Shown here in pieces: positions 15,100-21,777 of a DNA stretch of 37,485 nucleotides. This stretch comes from Pseudomonadota bacterium. GTDB lineage: Bacteria; Pseudomonadota; Alphaproteobacteria; Reyranellales; Reyranellaceae. The DNA is taken from contig JAEZIF010000514.1 in the NCBI GenBank assembly GCA_023416135.1, positions 1-37,485 on the forward strand, written 5' to 3'. Within the stretch, counting starts at the first letter, position 1, and each line of letters starts with the position of its first letter. The notes beneath the pieces are model-generated. The model was given only the letters and a program-made list of their open reading frames with translations. It ran no database searches and had not been told where the DNA came from. The position numbers and the translations under genes are program-made.

Positions 15100-15921
15100 C
15101 TACTCCATGACGGTGGCCCGCCAGTGGATGCGCTTTTCGTCGATCGGGTATCCCCCGGTCGCCGCGTGCAGCAGGCAGCGATTGTCCCAGATGACATAGT
15201 CATGCTTCTTCCACTTGTGCCGGAACTGCGAGCCCGGCAGCACCAGGTGCTCGAAGAGTTCCTCGGCCAGCGCGTTGCCGGCATCGTCCGTCAGCCCGAC
15301 GAAGCGCACGAAATGCACCGGGTTGATGAACAGCGACTTGCGGCCGGTTTCCGAGTGGTTGCGGATGACCGGGTACACGGCCGCCGGCAACGCCCGATCC
15401 TCCGGCTCGAGAAGATCAATGCCTTGCCGCGTCCTGCCGCCGTAGACGTACTCGATCCGCAAGCCTTCCAGGCGCCGCTTCAGCTCGCCGGGGAGCGCGT
15501 CATGGGCGTCGTACATGTTGCAGAAGAGCGTATCCCCGCCCGTCGAAGGAATCTCCAGCGCATAAAGCTGCGTGGCCTTGCAGACCTCGCTGTCCCACGG
15601 CCCGTCGGTGTGCCAGTTGGCGCCGCGCGTGTACACGGACTGGTCGATCTTTCCGGAAGCGGTCTTGGTCCCGACCCCCATCACGGTGAGTTCGGGGTAC
15701 TCCGGGTGGCGGGTGCGGCGCACGCGATGCGGCTTGACCCTGCCGAACCGCCGCGCCTGGGCGAGAAACTGCTCGATCGTGAAATGTTGATCCCGCACCA
15801 CCAGGACGCCCCTGTCGAGCCATGTCTGGTACAGGACGCGCCAGTCGTCGTCGGACATGTCGTTCATGTCGACGCCCGAAACGATGGCGCCGAGCTTCTA
15901 CGAAGCGTTTTCGATCTTCAT
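15100..15921 (-). pseudogene. TauD/TfdA-like Fe(II)/2-oxoglutarate dioxygenase with premature amber codon
   Basis: The original start is the ATG at 15921-15919: it overlaps the upstream stop as ATGA and has AGGA seven bases ahead. From it the reading is MKIENAS, then TAG (15900-15898), then KLGAIVSGVDMNDMSDDDW, which is the normal N-terminal pattern of this family. The frame is therefore cut at codon 8. Downstream everything is intact: from an internal ATG at 15867 there are 255 residues with the iron ligands HTD (H86, D88 in WHTDGPW) and H234 (NRCLLHAA) and the 2-oxoglutarate arginines near RIHWRATV. Re-initiation at 15867 or 15858 would lose only about 18 residues and might leave an active enzyme, so loss of function is not certain. 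The family oxidatively cleaves or hydroxylates small acids; substrate unknown. It is last in the operon. Confidence 0.75.
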
Positions 15922-16832
15922 GTGCGTGTCCTGTCGGGAGGGTTGGATTGCAGGAATGCGCGGCCCAGCTTTTCGAACTCTTCGGCGCGCGAAAGCCGGG
16001 ACATCAGCGCCTCGGAGCCGAACCCTCGCAGGTCGGCCAATGGCCTTCCCTCGTACATCGCCCGGGCGACCTCGTGGATGGCTTGCGCGGCGGCGGCGAT
16101 ACCGTGATGGCCGAGCAGGCAGATGCGCACGCGCCGTTCAGAGAGATAGTCGAGATCGATGTCGTTCGCGATCTCCGCGCCGGGACCGCCGAGCACGATC
16201 GGAAGCCTCGTCCGAGCCGCGATCGCGTCCAACTGGGCGCGGCCCTTCACGTAGGGAACGAACAGCGCATCGACGCCCGTCCGCTCGTAGGCCTGCAAAC
16301 GCGTGATCGCGTCATCGAGCCCCGTGACGACCAGTGCCGCCGTGCGTCCGAAGATTGCCGGGCCGCCGCCGCGCGCCGCGTCGACGGCGGCTCGCATCTT
16401 TGCTTCCGCTTCCTCGACGCTCACCAGTCGGGTCTCGGCCGCGCTGCCGAACGCGCGCGGGAGCAGGATGTCTTCGATGGAGAGTCCGCAGGCGCCGGCG
16501 TTGCCGAGGTCTTCCACGGCGCGCATGACGTTCAAGGCATTTCCGTAGCCGTCATCGGCGTCCACCAGAACGGGGATGTCGCTGGCCCGGCAGATGCGGC
16601 GGGTCAGGTCGACCAGTTCCGTGAGCGTCAGCAGCGCGATATCCGGTGCCCCCAGCACGGCCAGCGACGCGCCGGAGCCGCCGAGCATCCCGCACTCGAA
16701 GCCGACGTCCTCGGCGATGCGGGCGGACAGAGGATCGAACACGGAGCCAGCGATCACACATCGGCCGCCCGCCAGCAGGCCGGCGATCTTAGACCGCTTC
16801 GACGCGACTGAACTCTTTGCCATCGCCGTCAT
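15918..16832 (-). CDS. Isocitrate lyase/PEP mutase family enzyme (oxaloacetate decarboxylase-like)
   Basis: 304 residues from the ATG at 16832, which overlaps the stop of the preceding Bug gene as ATGA; MAK at 16823 is an alternative start. It is a TIM-barrel PEP-mutase/ICL superfamily protein: GMLGGSGAS near residue 50, the metal-binding DADDGYGN (D91, D93), and SIEDILLP around 118-125. True isocitrate lyases have KKCGH and PEP mutases have EDKxFPK at the last site. The EDxLLP form is that of oxaloacetate decarboxylase-like members, so C-C cleavage or decarboxylation of a 2-oxo acid is the best guess. It is co-translated with a binding protein and a dioxygenase. The phosphonate role of true PEP mutases is not supported. 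Confidence 0.85.
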   Translation of the reverse strand: MTAMAKSSVASKRSKIAGLLAGGRCVIAGSVFDPLSARIAEDVGFECGMLGGSGASLAVLGAPDIALLTLTELVDLTRRICRASDIPVLVDADDGYGNALNVMRAVEDLGNAGACGLSIEDILLPRAFGSAAETRLVSVEEAEAKMRAAVDAARGGGPAIFGRTAALVVTGLDDAITRLQAYERTGVDALFVPYVKGRAQLDAIAARTRLPIVLGGPGAEIANDIDLDYLSERRVRICLLGHHGIAAAAQAIHEVARAMYEGRPLADLRGFGSEALMSRLSRAEEFEKLGRAFLQSNPPDRTRT

Positions 16833-17803
16833 CTCGCCTCGATGCCGGCGTTCCGGATCAACGTCGTCCAAAACTTGATCTGGCTTTGCAGCATTTCCTT
16901 GTGCGCTTTCGGATCGGCCTTGGACACGTCGAACATTTGCGTGTCCATCTTGGCGATCCGGTCCCGCGTTTCGGCGTCCTGAACCGCGGCCTGGAGGGCG
17001 ACGGCGAGCCGGTCGATGATCGGTTGCGGTGTCCCGGCCGGCGCATACAAGCCGAACCACGCGCTGTTCTCCAGGCTCGGCAGCCCGAGCTCCGCCGCCG
17101 TCGGCAGGGCGGGCAGGCTGGCCAGCCGCTCCTTGGTGGTCAGCACATACGGCTTCACCGTCCCCGCGCGGATCGGCTGGACGATGGCGGGCGTGGCGTC
17201 GCAAAGCAGATTGACGCGCCCGGCCTGCACGTCGAGCAGGGCGGGTGCGGCGCCCCGGTACTGGACCATGGTCACCTTGGTGCCGACAACCGCCTCGAAC
17301 AGCATCGCACACAGATGCGTCGCGCTGCCGGCGCCTGAGGACGCGAAGGTCACCTTGTCCCTGTGGGTTCGGACATACCGCAGCAGCTCCGCCATGTCGT
17401 TGGGCTCGAAGTCCTTGGCGCCGACGATCACCATCGGTGTATCGACGAAGAGCCCGATCTGCTCGAAGCTCGTCACCGGGTCGAATTGCAAATCCTTGAA
17501 GAGCGCTGGAGCCGTCGCGATGCCCGTGTGATGGAGCAGGATCGTGTAGCCGTCCGGTTTGGCCTGCGCGACGCGATGCGCGCCCAGGTTTCCGCCGGCG
17601 CCCGGAACGTTGTGGACCACGAGGGGCTGGCCGAGGTTCTTTTGCATCGCCTGGGCGAGGACGCGGGTCACCATGTCGCTGGCACCACCGGCGGCAAAGG
17701 GAGTGACGAGGGTCACCGGCTTCGACGGATAACTCTCATTGGCCGACGCCGATCCGAGCCAGGCCATGCAAAGCAATGCCAGCCCATATTGAAAGATCTT
17801 CAA
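16829..17803 (-). CDS. Bug/TctC-family periplasmic solute-binding protein
   Basis: 324 residues from a TTG start at 17803, supported by GGGAGGAG five bases ahead and by an immediate signal peptide (cleavage expected after SASA, before NESYPSKPVTLVTPFAAGGASD). Other family marks are VVHNVPGAGGNLG, ASSGAGSATHLCAMLFEA and VQYRGAAPALLDVQAGRVN. It binds a small carboxylate-like ligand in the periplasm. It is the first gene of a tightly coupled three-gene operon (ATGA overlaps with both following genes), so its ligand is probably the substrate of the lyase and dioxygenase. No TctA/TctB partner lies in the window. A strong promoter and palindrome are immediately upstream. Confidence 0.92.
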   Translation of the reverse strand: MKIFQYGLALLCMAWLGSASANESYPSKPVTLVTPFAAGGASDMVTRVLAQAMQKNLGQPLVVHNVPGAGGNLGAHRVAQAKPDGYTILLHHTGIATAPALFKDLQFDPVTSFEQIGLFVDTPMVIVGAKDFEPNDMAELLRYVRTHRDKVTFASSGAGSATHLCAMLFEAVVGTKVTMVQYRGAAPALLDVQAGRVNLLCDATPAIVQPIRAGTVKPYVLTTKERLASLPALPTAAELGLPSLENSAWFGLYAPAGTPQPIIDRLAVALQAAVQDAETRDRIAKMDTQMFDVSKADPKAHKEMLQSQIKFWTTLIRNAGIEAR

Positions 17804-17819
17804 AGCTGCTCCTCCCTAC

Positions 17820-17841
17820 TTTGTCTAAACATTTAGACAAA
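17820..17841. promoter_or_regulatory. Perfect palindromic operator of the Bug/lyase/dioxygenase operon
   Basis: TTTGTCTAAA (17820-17829) and TTTAGACAAA (17832-17841) are perfect 10-base arms with a 2-base spacer. It overlaps the downstream edge of the -10 box and would cover the transcription start, a repressor position. The GTCTA and TAGAC half-sites recall the TGGTCTAGACCA sites of HutC/DasR-type GntR proteins, though with wider spacing. The GntR gene at 14319 is the likely regulator. Confidence 0.7.
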
Positions 17842-17869
17842 TATAGCCAGGAGCCGAGGCCGTTGCCAA
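17840..17869 (-). promoter_or_regulatory. Sigma-70-type promoter of the Bug/lyase/dioxygenase operon
   Basis: On the minus strand, TTGGCA (17869-17864), an 18-base spacer and TATATT (17845-17840) make a good promoter. The operator begins within the -10 and the TTG start lies about 37 bases downstream of the -10. Confidence 0.55.
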
Positions 17870-18022
17870 GCCGGCAAATCGTTCACTGCGGCCGCTGTCG
17901 GCGTCCCTCGTCCCCGTCGACACCGACCAGAAGTCCTGCACCAGAGTCGTGTAGCGTACGAAGCCTTGGTCTTCCGCCGCGCCGTTCCTACAGTTGCATG
18001 GTGGGATCGAGGGGAAACGTCC

Positions 18023-18586
18023 ATGGACGTGGTGTCGTTTCTAAGGGAGATCGGGGAGGCACTGGCGAACTGCAGGACCGGCGCACGCGAAGTGGCGGCG
18101 CTTGCCTTCGAAGCCGATGGCCGCGATATCGTGATCCAGACACGGCGCGACCTCCACGCGCCCTCCTACCCTCCGCTCGAGGCCATCCTGGCCAGGATCG
18201 GCGCCAACTGCCTGGCTCAGGGAATCACTGTCCGACAGCTCCGGCGCATTTCCTTCCTGGAAGGAGAGATACGGGTCGAGCTGGCCGACGATCGCGGTGG
18301 GCCCGGCGCCGTGCACAAACTATCCCATCGACATGACGGATCGCTCGCCGCCCCTGCCGACCTCTCTCCGAGTCGAGGACAGCCTGCAGGAGCCTTAGCA
18401 ACGCTGCGCCCGGCCCGGCCTTGCGAGCCGGGCGCGCGTTGCCGGGCTACCAGAACCGACGCGAGCCGAACAGCACCACCAGAGTGCGCTCGTCGCGATG
18501 CCGTGCGCCCAGCGACGCACCGGCGCAGGCCGCTGCCGCACCGATCGCCAGGGTCGCCGCGGCGAGGAAAGCCGCGATCAGCGTGA
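18023..18586 (+). CDS. Small protein of unknown function, C-terminal end uncertain
   Basis: An ATG at 18023 follows GAGGGGAAA at good spacing. The first roughly 90 residues look like a real compact protein (MDVVSFLREIGEALANC, then VAALAFEADGRDIVIQTRR, PLEAILARIGANCLAQG, FLEGEIRVELADDRG). I do not recognise a family. After about residue 95 the frame becomes Pro/Arg-rich, reads through a strong hairpin and into the antisense of the next gene, which is unlikely. In the +1 frame, a sensible short tail ends at the TAG at 18396-18398, exactly at the foot of the hairpin. A one-base frameshift near 18295-18330 is therefore possible, with a true end at 18398. Confidence 0.5.
   Translation: MDVVSFLREIGEALANCRTGAREVAALAFEADGRDIVIQTRRDLHAPSYPPLEAILARIGANCLAQGITVRQLRRISFLEGEIRVELADDRGGPGAVHKLSHRHDGSLAAPADLSPSRGQPAGALATLRPARPCEPGARCRATRTDASRTAPPECARRDAVRPATHRRRPLPHRSPGSPRRGKPRSA
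18398..18442. terminator. Long bulged hairpin, likely bidirectional terminator
   Basis: GCAACGC plus GCGCCCGGC (18398-18414, one bulged base) pairs with GCCGGGCGC plus GCGTTGC (18427-18442) around a 12-base loop: a 16-pair GC-rich stem. It sits between convergent genes, four bases after the stop of the leftward membrane-protein gene. There is no clear U-tract, so it may act through stem strength or Rho. Confidence 0.55.
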
Positions 18587-19418
18587 CCTTGCGCGCCTTC
18601 TCGGCGGCGTCGCGCGCCTTGTGCTCGGCCGCCTTCAGCTCGGTGAAGGCCTCATCGACGCGCTTCTCGGCCTCGGCCTGCGGCAAGCCGGTGCGTTGGC
18701 TGACCAGGCTGGCGAGCCACGTGCGGTCACGCGCGTCGAGCTGAGGATTGTCCAGGTTGGCGGCGAAGGCACGTGCTATCGGGGCAGCCAGGTCGGCGCG
18801 CGAGCCTGCAGCCGGCCCGGCCGCCGCTCCACCCGTTGCTCCACCCGTCGCTCCACCGGGACCCGGCGCCAGAAGGCGATCGACGGCATAGTCGGTCGGC
18901 AGCATGGAAATCTGTTGCAAGGCCGCCGGGGTCTGCGGATTGGCCGCGGCGCCGGCCGTTCCGGCGGCAGCGACTGCCGTGGTGGCGCCGGCCACCGCCT
19001 TGACGATGCCGCTCACCCCCGACAGGGCGAGTGCGGCGCCGACGACGACACCCAGCGCCCACACCGCGAAGCCGTGGCCGCCATCACGGAAGTTCTTCTC
19101 GACGGTGTCGCTGGTTACCCATGGCGTGCGCATGCGGCCGGCGAGATAGCCGCCGGCGGAGAAGCTCGCGACATGGACGAGGGCGGCATAGAGGCCCACC
19201 AGCACGGCCAGCGCCCTGGCCGAAAGACCGGCGTAAGGTTGCGCCGATGTCATGCTGAGCCCGAGCGCACCACCGAATGTCATTAGGACGATCATGATGG
19301 CGAGCGCGCCCAAGGTGCCGACGATGATCGGCCCCCATTCGACATAGCGCCCGGCCGGCAAATCGGTCGATACGACAGCGGCGTCGGAGGAAGAAGTAGT
19401 GGCGGTGACGACAGCCAT
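18447..19418 (-). CDS. Polytopic membrane protein of unknown function
   Basis: 323 residues from the ATG at 19418, with GGGAGGA four bases ahead. Four hydrophobic spans are visible: about 28-52 (WGPIIVGTLGALAIMIVLMTFGG), 65-90 (ALAVLVGLYAALVHVASFSAGG), 118-150 (FAVWALGVVVGAALALSGV) and 285-310 near the C-terminus. A Gly/Ala/Pro-rich linker and a charged helical stretch (LPQAEAEKRVDEAFTELKAAEHKARDAAEKARK; 20-residue pieces only are diagnostic) lie between the third and fourth spans. GRMRTPWVTSDTVEKNFRDG after the second span is the most conserved-looking part. Similar proteins are sometimes labelled PhnA-like in rhizobial genomes; I would not infer a phosphonate role from that. It shares an EcfG-type promoter with the 24-aa peptide gene just upstream, suggesting a stress-induced envelope function. 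Confidence 0.75.
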   Translation of the reverse strand: MAVVTATTSSSDAAVVSTDLPAGRYVEWGPIIVGTLGALAIMIVLMTFGGALGLSMTSAQPYAGLSARALAVLVGLYAALVHVASFSAGGYLAGRMRTPWVTSDTVEKNFRDGGHGFAVWALGVVVGAALALSGVSGIVKAVAGATTAVAAAGTAGAAANPQTPAALQQISMLPTDYAVDRLLAPGPGGATGGATGGAAAGPAAGSRADLAAPIARAFAANLDNPQLDARDRTWLASLVSQRTGLPQAEAEKRVDEAFTELKAAEHKARDAAEKARKVTLIAAFLAAATLAIGAAAACAGASLGARHRDERTLVVLFGSRRFW

Positions 19419-19429
19419 GATGTCCTCCC

Positions 19430-19504
19430 TCAACGCAGGCCGATGAAGGAAAGGATGAACATGACGACGACGACCAAGCCGACCAGGTAGATGATGGCGT
19501 TCAT
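19430..19504 (-). CDS. 24-residue single-span membrane peptide
   Basis: The ATG at 19504 follows a perfect GAGGAGG Shine-Dalgarno. The product is MNAIIYLVGLVVVV followed by a short hydrophobic stretch ending FIGLR, then TGA at 19430. It is one transmembrane helix with a basic end. The excellent ribosome site, the EcfG-type promoter 33 bases upstream of the start and the 11-base gap to the next gene make this a real gene despite its size. Single-span peptides of this kind are common in stress regulons; the specific role is unknown. Confidence 0.75.
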   Translation of the reverse strand: MNAIIYLVGLVVVVMFILSFIGLR

Positions 19505-19524
19505 TGACAACCTCCTCGTTCCCA

Positions 19525-19538
19525 TTCGCAACTGCGAA
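19525..19538. promoter_or_regulatory. Short inverted repeat in the leader of the stress operon
   Basis: TTCGCA (19525-19530) and TGCGAA (19533-19538) flank two bases, just downstream of and partly overlapping the -10 element. It would fall around the transcription start. It could bind a regulator or be chance; the arms are only six bases. Confidence 0.25.
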
Positions 19539-19562
19539 CGCGCATGCAGAGAGAATGGTTCC
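19537..19562 (-). promoter_or_regulatory. EcfG (general stress response) sigma-factor promoter
   Basis: On the minus strand, GGAAC (19562-19558), 17 bases, then CGTT (19540-19537). This matches the alphaproteobacterial EcfG consensus GGAAC-N16/17-CGTT exactly. It sits about 33 bases ahead of the 24-aa peptide start, leaving a leader of roughly 25 nt that holds the Shine-Dalgarno. Confidence 0.75.
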
Positions 19563-19709
19563 CGCCGACGTCCAGAGTCCGATAACGGACGAAAGCGCGC
19601 CGGACGTGCGCTTTTCGCGCCCCCCGTCGCAACCCGTGCTCCCATCCGGCTTTGATGTCATGCGGCGGCTCATCACTGAAAACTGAAAGAAGAGCGAGGC
19701 AGAAGGGCA

Positions 19710-20108
19710 ATGGCACGGCTCGATTGGACGACGTTTCTCGCCGCCCATCCCCGGGCTCATCTCTTGGCCGCGCATGTCCCGGAGCCCAGCCCCAACGTGC
19801 TGAAGCGCTTGCGCCGTCTTATGCAGGCGCTGATCGACGGCCAAGAGCCGGCAGCGAACTATGCGACCGCCATCGTGCGCCGCCGCGACATCACCGAGAT
19901 CCAGTGCGGCTTCGCCAACCGCGCGGACGCCGAGCGGGTCGCTGGGCGCCTGGGGGCGAGGTCGGTGCCGGCGAGCGAGGATTGGCTGAGCGAGTGGTGC
20001 CTGCGGCTCGACGAGCGAGTCGAACTGGCGCTCGAAGGCCGGTCGACGAAGGACGCGCGGCCGCGAGCGAAGCCGCGGCCGGCTCCCGCCGACCACGATC
20101 GAGCCTAG
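19710..20108 (+). CDS. Protein of unknown function (132 aa)
   Basis: The ATG at 19710 is preceded by AGAAGGGCA. The N-terminal half is helical (RLDWTTFLAAHPRAHLLAAHV, then NVLKRLRRLMQALIDG). The middle segment, IVRRRDITEIQCGFANRADAERVAGRLGA, has the alternation of a small alpha/beta domain. The end is Pro/Arg/Lys-rich and probably disordered. It has no signal peptide, membrane span or cysteine pair. It is divergent from the EcfG-promoted operon, across 205 bases; no second EcfG box is visible on its own strand. I do not recognise the family. Confidence 0.6.
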   Translation: MARLDWTTFLAAHPRAHLLAAHVPEPSPNVLKRLRRLMQALIDGQEPAANYATAIVRRRDITEIQCGFANRADAERVAGRLGARSVPASEDWLSEWCLRLDERVELALEGRSTKDARPRAKPRPAPADHDRA

Positions 20109-20357
20109 GCCTCCGTCGGACGGCACGAAGCTCACCGACAACACCTAATCTGGCAACACTCAATCTGGAACTGCCGGAAGCCTCGCCGATTGGCGGTTCT
20201 TACCGCGTCGGCAGACTTGTGACGGGCGCGGCGCGACGGGGCTGGCCTGCGCGCGCCTCTTGCGGCTGGCGCGCTCGGCGCCGGCGACGGCTTCATGTTC
20301 ACTTGAGCGCCGGATGCGGGCATCCTTTGTCGCGGGCAACACGCACCGGGGGACACC
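20109..20357. other. Intergenic region upstream of the amidohydrolase gene
   Basis: 249 bases with no credible frame. AATCTGG occurs twice 15 bases apart near 20150. I see no clear promoter. Confidence 0.3.
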
Positions 20358-21749
20358 GTGACCATCGTCATCCACAACGCCGTGATCGCCACGGTCGACG
20401 ACCGCGACACGCTGCACTACGGCGCGGCGATCGCCGTCGATGCCGATCGCATCACCGCGATCGGGCCCAGCGCCGAGATCCTGGCGCGCCACCCCGCGGC
20501 CGAGAAGATCGACGGCACCGGCAGGATGGTGATGCCGGGCTTCGCCAACGTGCACACGCACTTCACCATGACGCTCGCGCGCGGCGTGTTCGACGATCTC
20601 TCGCCGCCGCACAAGCCGCCCTTCTCGGGCGGCCTGTCGCCCATCCCCTTGCCCGACATGACGCCGGAAGAACGCCGTGCCATGGCGCTGCTCGGCGCGC
20701 TCGAGGCGTTGCGCAGCGGCACGACGCTGGTGCTCGAGGACACCAACGACGTCGACGACTATGCCGAGGCCTTGGCCGGCACCGGCATGCGCCTTCTCCT
20801 GAGCGAGCGCGCATACGACCGCGTCGGCACGTCGATCGGCGATCCCGCGCCCTTCAAGCTCGATCGGGCACTGGGACAACGTCATCTCAGGACCATCGAG
20901 GCTGCCCACAAGAAGTGGAACGGCAAGGCTGAGGGCCGCGTCCGCGTCGCCGTGTCGGCCTGGGCACCCGACATGTGCTCGCCCGATCTCTTGAAGGACC
21001 TGCGCGCCTTGCAGCAGCAGCTCGACACCTGGGCCACCATCCATTGCAACCAGATCTGGGGCGAGGTCGCGGCGGTGAAGGCCCATCGCAACCGCCTGCC
21101 GACCGAGTACCTGGCCGATCTCGGCTTCCTGCACGACCGGCTGATCTGCGCCCATTGCCGCTGCATGGAGCGGTCCGAGGAGAAACTCCTGGGCCAAGCG
21201 GGCGTCATCGTGGCCTTCAATGCCGCCATCGCCGCGCGCCGTGGTCTCAGCCCGCGCATCGCCGATCTCGAGAGCTACGGCTGCACCATCGCCATGGGCA
21301 GCGACAACATGGCGGAGGATATGGTCGAGGTACTGCGGACCGGCCTGTTCATGGAGCGCGTCCGGCGCGCCGACGGCCGCAATCCGACGCCCGAGCAGGC
21401 GATGCGCTGGGCGACGCGCAACGGCTATCGGGCACTCGGCGTGCCCGACGGCGGCTGGCTCTCGGCAGGCAACAAGGCCGACCTCATCATGGTGAACCTG
21501 ACGGCGGCCCACATGGTGCCGGTGCTGCGCGCCGTCCCGACCTTCGTCCACCAGGCGCAGGCGCGCGACGTCGAGGCCGTCATGGTCGACGGCAAGTGGC
21601 TGATGAAGGACGGCAAGGTGCTCAACATGGACGAGCCCGCCGTCCTCGCCGAGGCGCAGAAGGTGGCCAACGCCGGCTGGTCCCGCCAGTTCCGCAAGCG
21701 GCTCGACCTCAAGGTGCCGGACGGCTTCCTGCCGGAGGCGCTGCCGTGA
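20358..21749 (+). CDS. ATZ/TRZ-type amidohydrolase (metal-dependent deaminase/hydrolase)
   Basis: 463 residues from a GTG at 20358 preceded by GGGGGA. It has the typical amidohydrolase layout: a small beta-domain, then VMPGFANVHTHF with H66 and H68, H229 (TWATIHCNQ), H266 (LICAHCRCM) and D316 (IAMGSDNMAED) as the metal and catalytic residues, then a C-terminal beta-domain (AGNKADLIMVNL, VEAVMVDGKWLMKDGKV). All expected ligands are present. Relatives deaminate or dechlorinate N-heterocycles (guanine, cytosine, S-adenosylhomocysteine, triazines); the substrate here is unknown. It lies 28 bases ahead of the protease gene on the same strand, but a functional link is doubtful. No signal peptide, so cytosolic. 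Confidence 0.9.
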   Translation: MTIVIHNAVIATVDDRDTLHYGAAIAVDADRITAIGPSAEILARHPAAEKIDGTGRMVMPGFANVHTHFTMTLARGVFDDLSPPHKPPFSGGLSPIPLPDMTPEERRAMALLGALEALRSGTTLVLEDTNDVDDYAEALAGTGMRLLLSERAYDRVGTSIGDPAPFKLDRALGQRHLRTIEAAHKKWNGKAEGRVRVAVSAWAPDMCSPDLLKDLRALQQQLDTWATIHCNQIWGEVAAVKAHRNRLPTEYLADLGFLHDRLICAHCRCMERSEEKLLGQAGVIVAFNAAIAARRGLSPRIADLESYGCTIAMGSDNMAEDMVEVLRTGLFMERVRRADGRNPTPEQAMRWATRNGYRALGVPDGGWLSAGNKADLIMVNLTAAHMVPVLRAVPTFVHQAQARDVEAVMVDGKWLMKDGKVLNMDEPAVLAEAQKVANAGWSRQFRKRLDLKVPDGFLPEALP

Positions 21750-21777
21750 TAGGTGTTCGGTTCTTTCGGAGCTGGGA

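Noticed and set aside
15898..15900. Amber codon as programmed read-through or pyrrolysine
   Set aside because: No pyrrolysine genes or read-through context are visible, and TauD-type enzymes do not use it; a nonsense mutation or sequence error is simpler.
15918..16832. PEP mutase and hence phosphonate biosynthesis
   Set aside because: The EDKxFPK motif is absent (IEDILLP instead), and no phosphonopyruvate decarboxylase or other phosphonate gene is present.
18447..19418. PhnA (phosphonate) assignment for the membrane protein
   Set aside because: The name circulates for similar proteins, but nothing in the sequence or neighbours supports phosphonate metabolism.
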